46,090 nucleotides of DNA from Elusimicrobia bacterium UBA6262 (GTDB lineage: Bacteria; CAYTYR01; UBA6262). The notes under the pieces were generated by a model. The model saw only the letters and a program-made list of their open reading frames with translations. It made no database searches and had not been told where the DNA came from. Shown here piece after piece: positions 1-7,996 of the stretch; position 1 is the stretch's first letter, and each line of letters starts with the position of its first letter. A program made the position numbers and the translations under genes. The stretch lies in assembly GCA_002441095.1 (NCBI GenBank), contig DJVG01000058.1:1-46090 (forward strand). The letters run 5' to 3'.

Positions 1-179
1 AGAGTTATAATAATAAAACATATGATTCTATTTTTGGATTACGCGGTACTGTCGGGGTAAATTATCTTTTCCCCAGTTATCCCTTTGAAATATTCATTGA
101 GCTTTCTCCGATCATGAATATTGTCCCGGCTACTGACCTGGATTTTAGCGCTGGATTGGGAGCCAGGTTCTTGTGGTAA
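1..179 (+). CDS. Outer-membrane beta-barrel protein, C-terminal fragment
   Basis: An open frame enters from the left edge (codons in phase with base 3) and ends at TAA 177-179. The 58 visible residues alternate polar and hydrophobic positions, are rich in Gly and aromatics, and finish with ARFLW. A terminal aromatic residue is typical of outer-membrane beta-barrels recognised by the BAM complex. The visible part, including an FIELSPIMNIVP stretch, resembles the last strands of small porin-like proteins of the DUF3996 kind. The family assignment is an inference from this tail only; the gene body lies outside the window. Confidence 0.6.
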   Translation, partial: SYNNKTYDSIFGLRGTVGVNYLFPSYPFEIFIELSPIMNIVPATDLDFSAGLGARFLW

Positions 180-187
180 GAAAATAC

Positions 188-228
188 TGGTAATACCCCC
201 TGGGAAATAGTATACTAATATATTACCA
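188..228 (+). promoter_or_regulatory. Inverted repeat upstream of the response regulator
   Basis: TGGTAATA (188-195) and TATTACCA (221-228) are perfect 8-base arms with a 25-base spacer. A TATACT hexamer at 211-216 lies in the spacer and could be a -10 box, but no good -35 was found. It could be an operator or a small mRNA hairpin upstream of the GGAGGAG ribosome site. No regulator is identified. Confidence 0.3.
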
Positions 229-250
229 CGGCTAAATAAGGAGGAGTGTA

Positions 251-625
251 ATGGCTAAAAGGATTTTAGTCGTTGAAGATGAGCCGGATATCGCTGAAGT
301 CATTAAACAGCGGTTAACCGGAGCCGGTTTCGAGGTGATGGTTGCTGAAGATGGTTATGTCGGGCTGGAAATGGCCCGCCGGGAGAAACCAGATTTGATC
401 ATTTTAGACCTGATGCTGCCCAAGATCGAAGGATATAAAGTTTGCCGGATGCTGAAATTTGATAAAGAATATAGTTATATTCCGATCATTATCCTGACTG
501 CGCGCAGCCAGCCAGTGGAGGAAGAGATCGGTTATTCCACCGGGGCCAATCTCTATTTGACCAAGCCTTTTGATGGCAATATGCTCACGGCTAAAGTAAA
601 AGAATTACTCAAAGAAGTTGAATAA
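251..625 (+). CDS. Single-domain response regulator (REC only)
   Basis: A 124-residue CheY-like receiver domain with no output domain. The acidic pocket is at E9-D10, the phosphoacceptor Asp at D53 (LIILDLMLP), the switch Thr at T84 (LTAR) and the conserved Lys at K105 (LTKPF). Such proteins receive a phosphate from a histidine kinase and act through protein contacts. No kinase is adjacent, so the partner is unknown. The ATG is preceded by a strong AAGGAGGAG site. The gene ends one base before the yjbQ start, so the two are probably co-transcribed. Confidence 0.93.
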   Translation: MAKRILVVEDEPDIAEVIKQRLTGAGFEVMVAEDGYVGLEMARREKPDLIILDLMLPKIEGYKVCRMLKFDKEYSYIPIIILTARSQPVEEEIGYSTGANLYLTKPFDGNMLTAKVKELLKEVE

Positions 626-626
626 A

Positions 627-1016
627 ATGCAAAAGATCAAAGTGGCAACGACTTTAAATACGGAAATGATCGATATCACGGCCCAGGTACAGGAACTGGT
701 GGCAGGGTATAAGACCGGCGGAAGCATCTGTACTGTTTTTATACCGCATACGACCGCGGCTGTTACTATTAATGAAAATGCTGATCCCGCGGTACGCCGG
801 GATATGCTGGTAGAGTTGAATAAAATTGTGCCTCAACGGGATTATTTTACCCACTTGGAAGGAAATTCAGCGGCTCATATTAAAGCCAGCCTGACCGGGT
901 CTTCAGTGACCGTGCCTGTGGCGAATGGGAAACTGATGCTGGGAACATGGCAGGGAATATATCTTTGTGAATTTGACGGCCCGCGGGAGCGGGAAGTGTG
1001 GATACAAATTACATAA
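627..1016 (+). CDS. yjbQ: YjbQ family protein (UPF0047)
   Basis: A 129-residue protein of the YjbQ/UPF0047 family, a small trimeric beta-rich fold. Family marks visible are FIPHTTAAVTINENADP, the HLEGNSAAHIKASL segment and the closing GTWQGIYLCEFDGPR block. Some homologues have weak thiamin phosphate synthase activity, but the physiological role is unsettled. I chose ATG 627, immediately after the preceding TAA, over an in-frame TTG at 618 that would overlap the response regulator. Length is normal for the family. Confidence 0.9.
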   Translation: MQKIKVATTLNTEMIDITAQVQELVAGYKTGGSICTVFIPHTTAAVTINENADPAVRRDMLVELNKIVPQRDYFTHLEGNSAAHIKASLTGSSVTVPVANGKLMLGTWQGIYLCEFDGPREREVWIQIT

Positions 1017-1020
1017 AACA

Positions 1021-1096
1021 GTTCCAGGTTTCAGGTTTCGAGTTTTGTAATATTACACTTCTTGAACTCGCAACCCGCAACTTGAAACTCGTAACT
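1021..1096 (+). repeat. Iterated-word hairpin, GTTTC/GAGTT family
   Basis: The yjbQ-nadC gap. The 5' arm (1021-1046) repeats AGGTTTC and ends in CGAGTT. The 3' arm (1062-1096) repeats the complement in drifted form, with AACTCG twice and CGCAAC twice. The hairpin stops just before the GGAG ribosome site of nadC. The same word family recurs at 22005-22074 and as a half copy at 41872-41894. Confidence 0.75.
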
Positions 1097-1109
1097 TTTT
1101 GGAGTACAA

Positions 1110-1925
1110 ATGGATCGGATTATCAAAGAAGCATTGGCAGAGGATATTGGCGCAGGGGATATTACCAGTAACCTGCTGATCCGTGACCAAAAGGTCAAAG
1201 CTGTCTTGCTGGCTAAAGACCATGGCGTTTTCTGCGGCCGGGACATTGCCAGGCAGATCTTCAATGCTCATAAGATAAAATATATTTCTATAGCCAAAGA
1301 CGGGCAGAAAGTCCGGCGGGGCCAGGTCTTGGCCAAATTTAGCGGTAGTGCCAGGAATATCCTGAAAATAGAACGAACTTTACTTAATTTTTTGCAGCGG
1401 CTATCGGGAATAGCTACTTTAACCAGCGAATTTGTCCAAGCTGTGAAACCGTATGAAGCCAGGATCCTGGATACCCGCAAGACCTTACCTGGATTACGCT
1501 TATTGGAAAAGCATGCCGTGGTTTGCGGCGGCGGAGTTAATCATCGGGTCGGTTTATATGATATGGTCCTGGTGAAGGATAACCATCTTAAACTAGTTGA
1601 TAGTTGGGAGTTGATAGTTGATAGATTGAAGAAAAAACCGAAAAATATAAAGGTAGAGATTGAAGCAGATACGTTAGTGCAGGTGAAGGAAATACTAAAA
1701 GCAGAAATGGCTGATATCATCCTGCTGGATAATATGAACATAGTGACCTTGAAAAAAGCGATCAAGTATATTCGCCAGGCCAGCCCGCGCACCTTGATCG
1801 AGATATCGGGTGGTGTTACGCTTAAAAAGGTAAAGCAATATGCCAAGCTGGGAGTGGACAGGATATCTGTTGGCACGCTTACCCATTCAGCTAGAGCATT
1901 AGATATCAGCTTGGAAATTTTATAA
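1110..1925 (+). CDS. nadC: Nicotinate-nucleotide pyrophosphorylase (carboxylating)
   Basis: A 271-residue quinolinate phosphoribosyltransferase, converting quinolinate and PRPP to nicotinate mononucleotide, CO2 and PPi in de novo NAD synthesis. Family motifs are EDIGAGDITS near the N-terminus, DTRKTLPGLRLLEKHAV, the CGGGVNHR loop, VEIEAD, LLDNM and EISGGV, so all main substrate-binding loops are present. Length is normal. The ATG follows a GGAG site. Oddity: codons for the segment after KDNHLK (1594-1625) consist of a reiterated AGTTGATAG word like those in the intergenic hairpins. The frame and usual length are kept, so the enzyme is probably intact. nadA and nadB are not nearby. Confidence 0.95.
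   Translation: MDRIIKEALAEDIGAGDITSNLLIRDQKVKAVLLAKDHGVFCGRDIARQIFNAHKIKYISIAKDGQKVRRGQVLAKFSGSARNILKIERTLLNFLQRLSGIATLTSEFVQAVKPYEARILDTRKTLPGLRLLEKHAVVCGGGVNHRVGLYDMVLVKDNHLKLVDSWELIVDRLKKKPKNIKVEIEADTLVQVKEILKAEMADIILLDNMNIVTLKKAIKYIRQASPRTLIEISGGVTLKKVKQYAKLGVDRISVGTLTHSARALDISLEIL
1594..1625 (+). repeat. Reiterated GTTGATAG word inside nadC
   Basis: The word AGTTGATAG appears three times with one drifted copy (AGTTGGGAG) inside the nadC reading frame. It encodes LVDSWELIVDR in a surface loop that is variable in the family. It resembles the tandem words of the intergenic hairpins but lacks the complementary arm. Confidence 0.55.
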
Positions 1926-1926
1926 A

Positions 1927-1998
1927 AAATGCTGGAAGCTTGAAGCTAAATGCTAAAAGTAAAAGCAAAGAACAACGAAGTTCTAACATCCAGCATTT
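1927..1998 (+). repeat. Iterated-word hairpin, GCTAAATGCT family
   Basis: The nadC-birA gap. AAATGCTGGA (1927-1936) pairs with TCCAGCATTT (1989-1998). The interior repeats drifted forms of AAGCT and AAATGCT. It ends just before the AGAGG site used by birA at 2012. Confidence 0.7.
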
Positions 1999-2011
1999 AG
2001 CAGAGGTTATA

Positions 2012-2998
2012 ATGAGCAAGAAAGTATTGGAATTATTGAGAAAACAAAGTCGAGATTATATAAGCGGTCAGGATATGGCTGATCAACTGGGTGTTTCCCG
2101 TATCGCTGTCTGGAAGCAGATACAAGCGCTGAAAAAACACGGGTATGAAATCTCAGCTCTTAAGAAAAATGGCTATATACTGCGGTCCAGTCCTGATTTG
2201 ATGCTGCCAGCCGAAATAAAGGCTGGATTACAAAACAAGATGTTTTGCTCCAAGATCTATTATTTTCCCACCCTTGATTCGACCAATAATTTTGCCAAAA
2301 AACTGGCCCAGACCGGTGCTCCGGAAGGAACCCTGGTGCTGGCTGAAATGCAGACACAAGGCAAGGGCCGGTTAGGCCGTTCCTGGTTTTCACCTGCCGG
2401 CGGCAGTATTTGTTTTAGCCTGGTCTTGCGGCCGCCAGTATTGCCGTCTTATGCCCAGCGGTTTACCCTGATGGCTGGCGTAGCTGTAGCGGCAGCGATC
2501 AAAAAAGTGTGTAGCGCGGCTATACGGTTGAAATGGCCAAATGACCTGGTAATAGCAGGTAAAAGCACCTATCTTAAGGTTGGCGGGATATTGACCGAGA
2601 TGGGTGCAGAAAGCGACCGGGTTAATTACCTGGTGACCGGGATCGGCCTTAATGTTAATTTGGATCAGAATGTTTTCCCGGCAGACCTGCGCTCCCGCGG
2701 GACCAGTTTAAAAGCCCAGGATCCCCATAATCTGCCGGTGGTACGGGTGAAACTGCTGCAGCAGGTATTATTGGAGTTGGAGCAGTATTATAAACGTTTT
2801 CTGAAGGGTGACTGGGAAAATATTATTCATGAATATAGGAGTTTTGACATCTTGACCGGTAAAACAGTCAGGATCAGGCAGGGAGAAGATATTATCAGCG
2901 GAAAAGTTACAGAGATAGATTCTGAAGGCCGGCTGGTTGTAAAATCAAACAAGCAGATCCTCCGGGTCATAGCCGGAGAAGTAACATTCCAGAAATAA
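2012..2998 (+). CDS. birA: Biotin-[acetyl-CoA-carboxylase] ligase / biotin repressor
   Basis: A 328-residue group II BirA. Residues 1-60 form a winged helix-turn-helix (GQDMADQLGVSRIAVWKQI), followed by the ligase domain with the biotinyl-AMP loop GKGRLGRSW, KWPNDL and KVGGILTE, and a small C-terminal domain. It biotinylates carboxyl carrier protein and may repress biotin genes; no biotin genes or operators are seen here. I start at ATG 2012 (MSKKVLELL), which has an AGAGG site and matches the family N-terminus. A longer frame from 1940 would translate the intergenic hairpin and is unlikely. coaX follows, a common birA-coaX pairing. Confidence 0.94.
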   Translation: MSKKVLELLRKQSRDYISGQDMADQLGVSRIAVWKQIQALKKHGYEISALKKNGYILRSSPDLMLPAEIKAGLQNKMFCSKIYYFPTLDSTNNFAKKLAQTGAPEGTLVLAEMQTQGKGRLGRSWFSPAGGSICFSLVLRPPVLPSYAQRFTLMAGVAVAAAIKKVCSAAIRLKWPNDLVIAGKSTYLKVGGILTEMGAESDRVNYLVTGIGLNVNLDQNVFPADLRSRGTSLKAQDPHNLPVVRVKLLQQVLLELEQYYKRFLKGDWENIIHEYRSFDILTGKTVRIRQGEDIISGKVTEIDSEGRLVVKSNKQILRVIAGEVTFQK

Positions 2999-3000
2999 GA

Positions 3001-3113
3001 GAATCACTAAAAAGAAGTTTTAAGTTAAAAGTGTAAAGTGTTAAATTAAGGTTTTCACATAAATAATTTTAACCAAAACTTAACACTTATAACTTAACAC
3101 TTTAAACTGATTC
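3001..3113 (+). repeat. Iterated-word hairpin, AAGTTTTAAG/AAGTGTTAA family
   Basis: The birA-coaX gap. Outer arms GAATCA (3001-3006) and TGATTC (3108-3113) enclose AAGTGTTAA (3036-3044) and TTAACACTT (3080-3088). Words related to AAGTTTTAAG, AAGTTAAAAG and AAGTGTAAAG are repeated on the 5' side and complemented on the 3' side. The structure stops about 10 bases before the GGAG of coaX. Confidence 0.75.
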
Positions 3114-3133
3114 TTAGGATTTTGGAGTTAGAC

Positions 3134-3946
3134 ATGTTATTAGCTATTGATATCGGGAACACTAATGTAGTAATAGGTATCTTCCGGGCAAAAGAACTGG
3201 TTGCCAGCTGGCGATTTGCCACTGATATCAGACGGACCGTTGATGAATATGGCTTGGAACTCACCGGATTGATCGGAGCGACTTTACCGGCCGGGAATAG
3301 GGATATAAGTGAGGCGATAATAGCCAGCGTAGTGCCAAGCTTAACTGACGTTTGGGTACAGGTGTGCCGTAAATATATAAAGAATAAAGCATTGGTGGTT
3401 GAGTCCAGAATGGTTCCCATGCCGATCTTATATGATTTTCCCGCGGAAGTAGGCACAGACCGGATCGTCAATGCTATGGCTGCCTGGGAACTCTATCGCC
3501 AAAAAGGTAACCCCTTGATCATTGTGGATTTTGGCACAGCAACCACTTTTGATGTGGTTTCAAAAAATGGGGAGTATCTGGGCGGGGCCATTGCCCCTGG
3601 TGTCGGGATCTCTTGCGAAGCCTTATTCAGCAGAACCGCTAAATTACCCAAGGTAGAGCTGGTCATGCCGGAAAAATGCCTGGGTAAAAATACAGTGCAT
3701 AGTATGCAGGCTGGGTTAGTATTTGGCTTCCTGGGTCAGGTAAAAGAAATTTTAAAGCAACTTAAAAAAGAAGTCAGAGGCCGGCCCGTTATCGTGGGTA
3801 CCGGTGGATTGGTGAATTTTATCCAGAATGCGGAAAAATTATTCGATAAGGTCAATCAAAACCTGACCTTGATAGGATTGAGGATGATCCATGAAACAAT
3901 CATTTCACCAGAAAAAAAGCCCATTCTCAGATCTGGTCGGCATTAA
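3134..3946 (+). CDS. coaX: Type III pantothenate kinase
   Basis: A 270-residue ASKHA-fold kinase that phosphorylates pantothenate in the first step of CoA synthesis. Seen are the N-terminal phosphate loop DIGNTN (residues 6-11), the GTDRIVNA segment, DFGTATTFD and the GGAIAPG block, all type III marks. Start is ATG 3134 with GGAG six bases upstream; an upstream TTG at 3122 would overlap this site. The last 56 bases overlap the thioesterase gene, suggesting translational coupling. Length is normal. Confidence 0.94.
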   Translation: MLLAIDIGNTNVVIGIFRAKELVASWRFATDIRRTVDEYGLELTGLIGATLPAGNRDISEAIIASVVPSLTDVWVQVCRKYIKNKALVVESRMVPMPILYDFPAEVGTDRIVNAMAAWELYRQKGNPLIIVDFGTATTFDVVSKNGEYLGGAIAPGVGISCEALFSRTAKLPKVELVMPEKCLGKNTVHSMQAGLVFGFLGQVKEILKQLKKEVRGRPVIVGTGGLVNFIQNAEKLFDKVNQNLTLIGLRMIHETIISPEKKPILRSGRH

Positions 3947-4268
3947 GACCGCTGTTCCGGGAAAAAGCTACAAACTAAAGATCGGGCCGCGGCACTTGAA
4001 TTCTAATGGCTCAGCTCACGGTGGAGCGATCTTTACCCTGGCAGACCGGGCTTTTGCCCAGGCAGTGAATTCCAAAGGGCGCGTGGCTGTAGCCATGGAA
4101 ATGAAGATCAATTACCTGTCGCCGATATTTGCCGGCGATGTGATAGAAGCCAGGGCCAGAAATATCAAAGAGGGCCGGAAAACCACCGTATCGCTGATCG
4201 AGGTATGGCGGAAAAAGGAATTAGTGGCGCTGGTACTTGCCACTGCCTTCAATATAAAACACGAATAA
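3891..4268 (+). CDS. PaaI-like hotdog-fold thioesterase
   Basis: A 125-residue hotdog protein. The signature HLNSNGSAHGGAIFTLADRAFAQAVNS corresponds to the PaaI/ACOT13-type active site (asparagine, HGG and the acidic residue on the hotdog helix), followed by the core strands MEMKINYLSPIFAGDVIEARA. It probably hydrolyses an acyl- or aryl-CoA thioester; the substrate cannot be inferred. The start at 3891 lies inside coaX (56-base overlap). It is used because PFSDLVGIK is the conserved family N-terminus and begins just after it. Confidence 0.85.
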   Translation: MKQSFHQKKSPFSDLVGIKTAVPGKSYKLKIGPRHLNSNGSAHGGAIFTLADRAFAQAVNSKGRVAVAMEMKINYLSPIFAGDVIEARARNIKEGRKTTVSLIEVWRKKELVALVLATAFNIKHE

Positions 4269-4276
4269 CACGAATG

Positions 4277-4296
4277 CCTGCCTGCCGGTAGGCAGG
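4277..4296 (+). repeat. CCTGCCT/AGGCAGG hairpin
   Basis: CCTGCCT (4277-4283), six-base loop, AGGCAGG (4290-4296), in the 40-base gap before the next gene. It is preceded by a duplicated ACACGAATA-like word (4258-4274). The same seven-base arms with a different six-base loop occur at 38088-38107. Confidence 0.65.
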
Positions 4297-4308
4297 ATAA
4301 CGAAGATC

Positions 4309-4914
4309 ATGAATAAAAAGCAAATTCTCCAGGAAATACTATTCCCGGAACCGCAGAAAACCGAGCCGGTATATCTTTATGGCCGGGTAATAACGTATGT
4401 GTTCTTTCTTGTCTGGGGGCTCAGGTTAATTAATTCTCCCATGAATGACCAGATGATGTCTTTCATGCATAATATAAACCTGCCAATGCATGAAGCCGGC
4501 CATATTATCTTTTCCTTTTTGGGAGATTTCATGGGAGTTCTGGGAGGGACGCTGATGCAATTGATCATGCCGGCGGTTGTGGCCGGTGCCTTCCTGCTGA
4601 AAAACCGTGATGCGTTTGGGGCCTCAATCGGCCTCTGGTGGCTGGGACAGAGTTTCATGGATAGTGCTCCTTATATTAATGATGCCCGGGCTGGGGAATT
4701 AATGCTGTTAGGCGGGGTGACTGGCAAAGAAGCGCCAGGATACCATGACTGGGAAAATATCCTGGGACGTTTAGGTTGGCTGCAATATGACCATCTTCTG
4801 GCCACCATCAGTTTTACCCTGGGCATAATGCTCATGTTTTTGGCTTTCGCGTGGGGTGGCTATATGCTTTACCTGCAGTTCCAGGCTAACCGGAAGATAC
4901 GGGAACAGATATAA
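4309..4914 (+). CDS. Membrane protein with HEAGH motif, putative M50-like metalloprotease
   Basis: A 201-residue protein with about four hydrophobic segments (near residues 26-41, 66-95, 103-115 and 162-190). HEAGH at 61-65, at the start of a hydrophobic helix, is the zinc-binding pattern HExxH of site-2-protease-like enzymes. A later acidic region (QSFMDSAPYINDARAGE) could supply a third ligand. No PDZ or CBS domain is seen. The substrate is unknown; peptidase function is inferred from the motif and membrane setting. The gene lies 40 bases after the thioesterase and 21 bases before the binding-protein gene. Confidence 0.55.
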   Translation: MNKKQILQEILFPEPQKTEPVYLYGRVITYVFFLVWGLRLINSPMNDQMMSFMHNINLPMHEAGHIIFSFLGDFMGVLGGTLMQLIMPAVVAGAFLLKNRDAFGASIGLWWLGQSFMDSAPYINDARAGELMLLGGVTGKEAPGYHDWENILGRLGWLQYDHLLATISFTLGIMLMFLAFAWGGYMLYLQFQANRKIREQI

Positions 4915-4935
4915 AGTAATGTAAAGGAGCAGATT

Positions 4936-5916
4936 ATGAAGATAACAAAATATTTAGCGTTAGTTTTGTTTACGGTCATAGTTTTATCTTACCCTTTCAC
5001 CCTGTGCGCAGAGGCTGCCAAGAAAGTATTATTAGCTGTTTATTATGATAATCCTGATTATCTTGCCTGCAGAAAGGCTTTTCAGGAAGAATTAGCAATA
5101 CAGGCCAAAAAGGCCGGCCTGAAACTGGAGTTTATGGTCCTGGATACCCAGGGCTCAAAAGGATTATTCCTGAACCAGTTAAAAAAGATGGAACAGGATA
5201 TTGACCTGATCTTTACGGCTGGTACGCCAAATTGCCTGGCTATCAAGGAAGCTGGTATTACCAAGCCAGTAGTTTTTACGGCTGTTGCTGACCCGGTAGG
5301 GGCAAAGCTGGTAGAAAGCCTGTCCCAGCCTAATACTAATTTTACCGGCAGTCACTGTGCCGTTTCCGCTGACCGGCAGTTAAGCGCTCTTCTTCATGTA
5401 CTGCCAAAATCAAAGAAGATCGGATTCTTATACAATGCCGAAGATCCTGCAGCGCTGAGCCAGGTTAAAGCTTGGAAAGAGGCTATGGGCCGGATCAAAA
5501 TGAAGGCACTAGATTTTTTTATTCCCAAAGACGCGAATTCTGTCGAGTCCCTGGCTGCTGCCGCAAAACCCATGGTGCGCAAGGTCGATGTCCTGGTTAC
5601 CGTGGCTGACGCCAAAATATCAGCTTTTGGCGAAGGAGTAATTGCCGTAGCTAACGTCAATAAAATACCAACCTATGCCTCCCTGAACAGTTTAATAAAA
5701 AAAGGGGCTTTGTGTTCCCTGGGCTTTGATTTTATCAAGGGCTCCGTGATTACGGTTCCGCAAGCTATAAATATTTTAAAAGGAGGAAGCCCGGCTACTA
5801 TACCAGTGATCACTCATCCTGAATACCGCCTGGTCATCAACCTGAATACCGCCCGGGTCATTGGACTAGCAATACCGGCTCATGTCCTTAAGACCGCAGC
5901 TGAAGTTATAGAGTAA
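4936..5916 (+). CDS. ABC transporter substrate-binding protein (PF04392-like), orphan
   Basis: A 326-residue exported protein with a signal peptide of about 25 residues (ILSYPFTLCAEA boundary). The two-lobed type 1 periplasmic binding fold of the ABC_sub_bind (PF04392, TrpX-like) family is recognised from TAGTPNCLAIKEAGITKPVVFTAV, KKIGFLYNAEDP and PTYASLNSLIKKGALCSLGFDF. Members bind aromatic amino acids or other small ligands. No permease or ATPase gene is adjacent, so it may serve a distant transporter or a sensor. A second family member is at 42459. An AAAGGAG site precedes the ATG. Confidence 0.85.
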   Translation: MKITKYLALVLFTVIVLSYPFTLCAEAAKKVLLAVYYDNPDYLACRKAFQEELAIQAKKAGLKLEFMVLDTQGSKGLFLNQLKKMEQDIDLIFTAGTPNCLAIKEAGITKPVVFTAVADPVGAKLVESLSQPNTNFTGSHCAVSADRQLSALLHVLPKSKKIGFLYNAEDPAALSQVKAWKEAMGRIKMKALDFFIPKDANSVESLAAAAKPMVRKVDVLVTVADAKISAFGEGVIAVANVNKIPTYASLNSLIKKGALCSLGFDFIKGSVITVPQAINILKGGSPATIPVITHPEYRLVINLNTARVIGLAIPAHVLKTAAEVIE

Positions 5917-5935
5917 AGTCTTTTAAAAAAAGTTC

Positions 5936-5964
5936 TTGACAAAATAAACGGTTTTTGATATATA
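5936..5964 (+). promoter_or_regulatory. groESL promoter
   Basis: TTGACA (5936-5941), 17-base spacer, TATATA (5959-5964), close to the sigma-70 consensus. The CIRCE operator starts at the next base, as expected for HrcA repression. Confidence 0.8.
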
Positions 5965-5991
5965 TTAGCAGTCACAACTAAAGAGTGCTAA
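5965..5991 (+). promoter_or_regulatory. CIRCE operator (HrcA binding site)
   Basis: TTAGCAGTC, nine bases, GAGTGCTAA. It differs from the CIRCE consensus (TTAGCACTC-N9-GAGTGCTAA) by one base in the left arm. HrcA binds CIRCE and represses groESL until heat shock. hrcA is not in this window. Confidence 0.93.
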
Positions 5992-6021
5992 CTTACAATT
6001 GCACTTACCTGATTGTAAGTT
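5990..6021 (+). promoter_or_regulatory. 5' UTR hairpin of groESL
   Basis: AACTTACAAT (5990-5999) and ATTGTAAGTT (6012-6021) form a perfect 10-base stem with a 12-base loop immediately after the CIRCE. It may protect the 5' end of the transcript or compete with the operator. No run of T follows, so it is not a terminator. Confidence 0.5.
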
Positions 6022-6069
6022 TCTGCTTTTATATGGGTTATACATAAAAAAAGGAAAGGAGGAGTCATT

Positions 6070-6357
6070 ATGAAGTTAAGACCGCTAGGAGACAGAGTGT
6101 TGGTAAAAGCCCTCGAGGCTAAAGAAGTGAAAAAGGGAGGCATTATTATCCCTGATACAGCCAAAGAAAAACCGCAGGAAGGGGAAGTGATCGCGGTTGG
6201 CCCGGGAAAAACCGATGACAATGGCAAGAAAATTGCCATGGATGTCAAAGTTGGCGATAAGATCTTGTTCGGCAAGTATTCTGGTACAGAAGTGAAAATC
6301 AACGACGTCGAATATCTCATTATGCACCAAGATGATATCATGGGCATAGCAGAGTAA
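6070..6357 (+). CDS. groES: Co-chaperonin GroES
   Basis: A 95-residue GroES/Cpn10 protein. Family marks are the N-terminal KLRPLGDRVLVKALEAKE, the mobile loop KKGGIIIPDTAKEKPQEG, which docks on GroEL, and the closing KYSGTEVKINDVEYLIMHQDDIMGI. It caps the GroEL folding chamber as a heptamer. A strong AAGGAGGAG site precedes ATG 6070. groEL follows after a 20-base gap. Confidence 0.98.
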   Translation: MKLRPLGDRVLVKALEAKEVKKGGIIIPDTAKEKPQEGEVIAVGPGKTDDNGKKIAMDVKVGDKILFGKYSGTEVKINDVEYLIMHQDDIMGIAE

Positions 6358-6377
6358 TATAAGGGAGGTTGAATACC

Positions 6378-7994
6378 ATGGCAAAAATTTTAAAGTTTGG
6401 TGAAGAAGCAAGACAATCATTATTAAAAGGTATAAATATCCTGGCCGACGCGGTGAAAGTAACCCTCGGCCCCAAAGGCAGGAATGTAGTATTAGACAAG
6501 AAATTCGGTTCACCAACCATTACCAATGACGGTGTGACCATTGCCAAGGAAATAGAGTTGGAAGATCCGTTCGAGAACATGGGGGCGGAACTGGTCAAGG
6601 AAGTAGCTTCCAAGACCAATGACGTAGCCGGTGACGGCACTACTACCGCGACGGTATTGGCCCAGTCTATTATGAAAGAAGGACTGAAGAATATTACTGC
6701 CGGCGCTAATCCCTTACATATAAAGAAGGGTATTGAGAAGGCTGTTGATGCGATAGTTAAGGAGATCAAGAGAGTAGCCCAGAAAGTGAACACCAAGGAA
6801 GAGATCGAACAGATCGCTTCTATCAGCGCCAATGACAAGGAAGTAGGGAAACTGATCGCTGAAGCCATGGAAAAAGTCGGCAAAGACGGCGTTATCACCG
6901 TAGAGGAAGCCAAATCCATGGAGACCACTTTGGAAGTAGTGGAAGGCATGCAGTTTGACCGCGGCTATGTTTCACCATATTTCGTGACTGATCCGGAAAG
7001 AATGGAAGCAGTTCTCGAAGACGCGTATTTGTTGATCACTGATAAAAAACTGGCTTCGATGCAGGACCTCTTGCCAGTATTGGAAAAGATCGCCCAAACC
7101 GGCCGGCCATTCGTGATCATTGCCGATGATGTAGAAGGCGAAGCCTTAGCTACCCTTGTCGTAAACCGCTTAAGGGGCACCTTGAAGTGCACTGCAGTCA
7201 AAGCCCCTGGTTTTGGCGACAGGCGCAAAGAGATGCTGGAAGATATCGCTATCCTGACCGGTGGCCAGGTGATCAGCGAAGAAATCGGCATCAAGATGGA
7301 TAAGGCTGACCTGACTATGTGCGGCAAAGCCAAGAGAGTGACCGTGGACAAGGAAAACACCACTATTGTCGGCGGCGAAGGCGATAAGAAAGCCATTGAA
7401 AAGAGAATTTCCCAGATCCGCAAGCAGATCGAGGAAACCACCTCTGATTATGATAAGGAAAAACTGCAGGAAAGATTAGCCAAATTAGTCGGCGGAGTAG
7501 CGGTGATCAATGTAGGAGCAGCTACCGAGACTGAAATGAAGAATAAGAAATTTAAAATTGAGGATGCCTTGCATGCTACCCGGGCCGGTGTGGAAGAAGG
7601 TATCGTCCCAGGCGGCGGTATCGTCTTGTTGAATGCGGTCAGTGTATTGGAAAAAGTGAAAGCAGATGACTCTGATGAGCAGACTGGTATAAATATTATC
7701 CGTCGTTCGCTGGAACAGCCGGTCAGGGAAATCGCTGAAAATGCCGGGACCGAAGGCTCGATCGTAGTGGAACGGATCCGCAAAGAGAAATTCGGTATCG
7801 GTTACAACGCCGAGACCAATGAGTATGTGGATATGGTAAAATCCGGTATCGTTGATCCGGCAAAAGTCACCAGGAGCGCACTGCAAAATGCAGCCAGTAT
7901 TTCCGCGCTGCTCTTGACCACCGAGACCTTGATCACTGACAAGCCGGAAGATAAGAAAGAAATGCCGCAAATGCCGCAAATGCCGCAGTATTAA
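6378..7994 (+). CDS. groEL: Chaperonin GroEL
   Basis: A 538-residue GroEL. Motifs include VTLGPKGRNVVLDKKFG, the nucleotide-binding NDVAGDGTTTATVLAQ, the apical segment and the C-terminal equatorial GGGIVLLNAV and EGIVPGGG region. Start is ATG 6378 (MAKILKFGE) with GGGAGG upstream; an in-frame TTG at 6369 overlaps that spacing and is rejected. The C-terminal tail is MPQMPQMPQY rather than the usual GGM repeats. Such MPQ-type tails occur in some non-proteobacterial GroELs. Transcribed with groES under CIRCE control. Confidence 0.98.
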   Translation: MAKILKFGEEARQSLLKGINILADAVKVTLGPKGRNVVLDKKFGSPTITNDGVTIAKEIELEDPFENMGAELVKEVASKTNDVAGDGTTTATVLAQSIMKEGLKNITAGANPLHIKKGIEKAVDAIVKEIKRVAQKVNTKEEIEQIASISANDKEVGKLIAEAMEKVGKDGVITVEEAKSMETTLEVVEGMQFDRGYVSPYFVTDPERMEAVLEDAYLLITDKKLASMQDLLPVLEKIAQTGRPFVIIADDVEGEALATLVVNRLRGTLKCTAVKAPGFGDRRKEMLEDIAILTGGQVISEEIGIKMDKADLTMCGKAKRVTVDKENTTIVGGEGDKKAIEKRISQIRKQIEETTSDYDKEKLQERLAKLVGGVAVINVGAATETEMKNKKFKIEDALHATRAGVEEGIVPGGGIVLLNAVSVLEKVKADDSDEQTGINIIRRSLEQPVREIAENAGTEGSIVVERIRKEKFGIGYNAETNEYVDMVKSGIVDPAKVTRSALQNAASISALLLTTETLITDKPEDKKEMPQMPQMPQY

Positions 7995-7996
7995 AC

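Noticed and set aside
1940..2011. Upstream extension of birA
   Set aside because: The extra 24 codons translate the intergenic hairpin, whereas ATG 2012 has a ribosome site and gives the family N-terminus.
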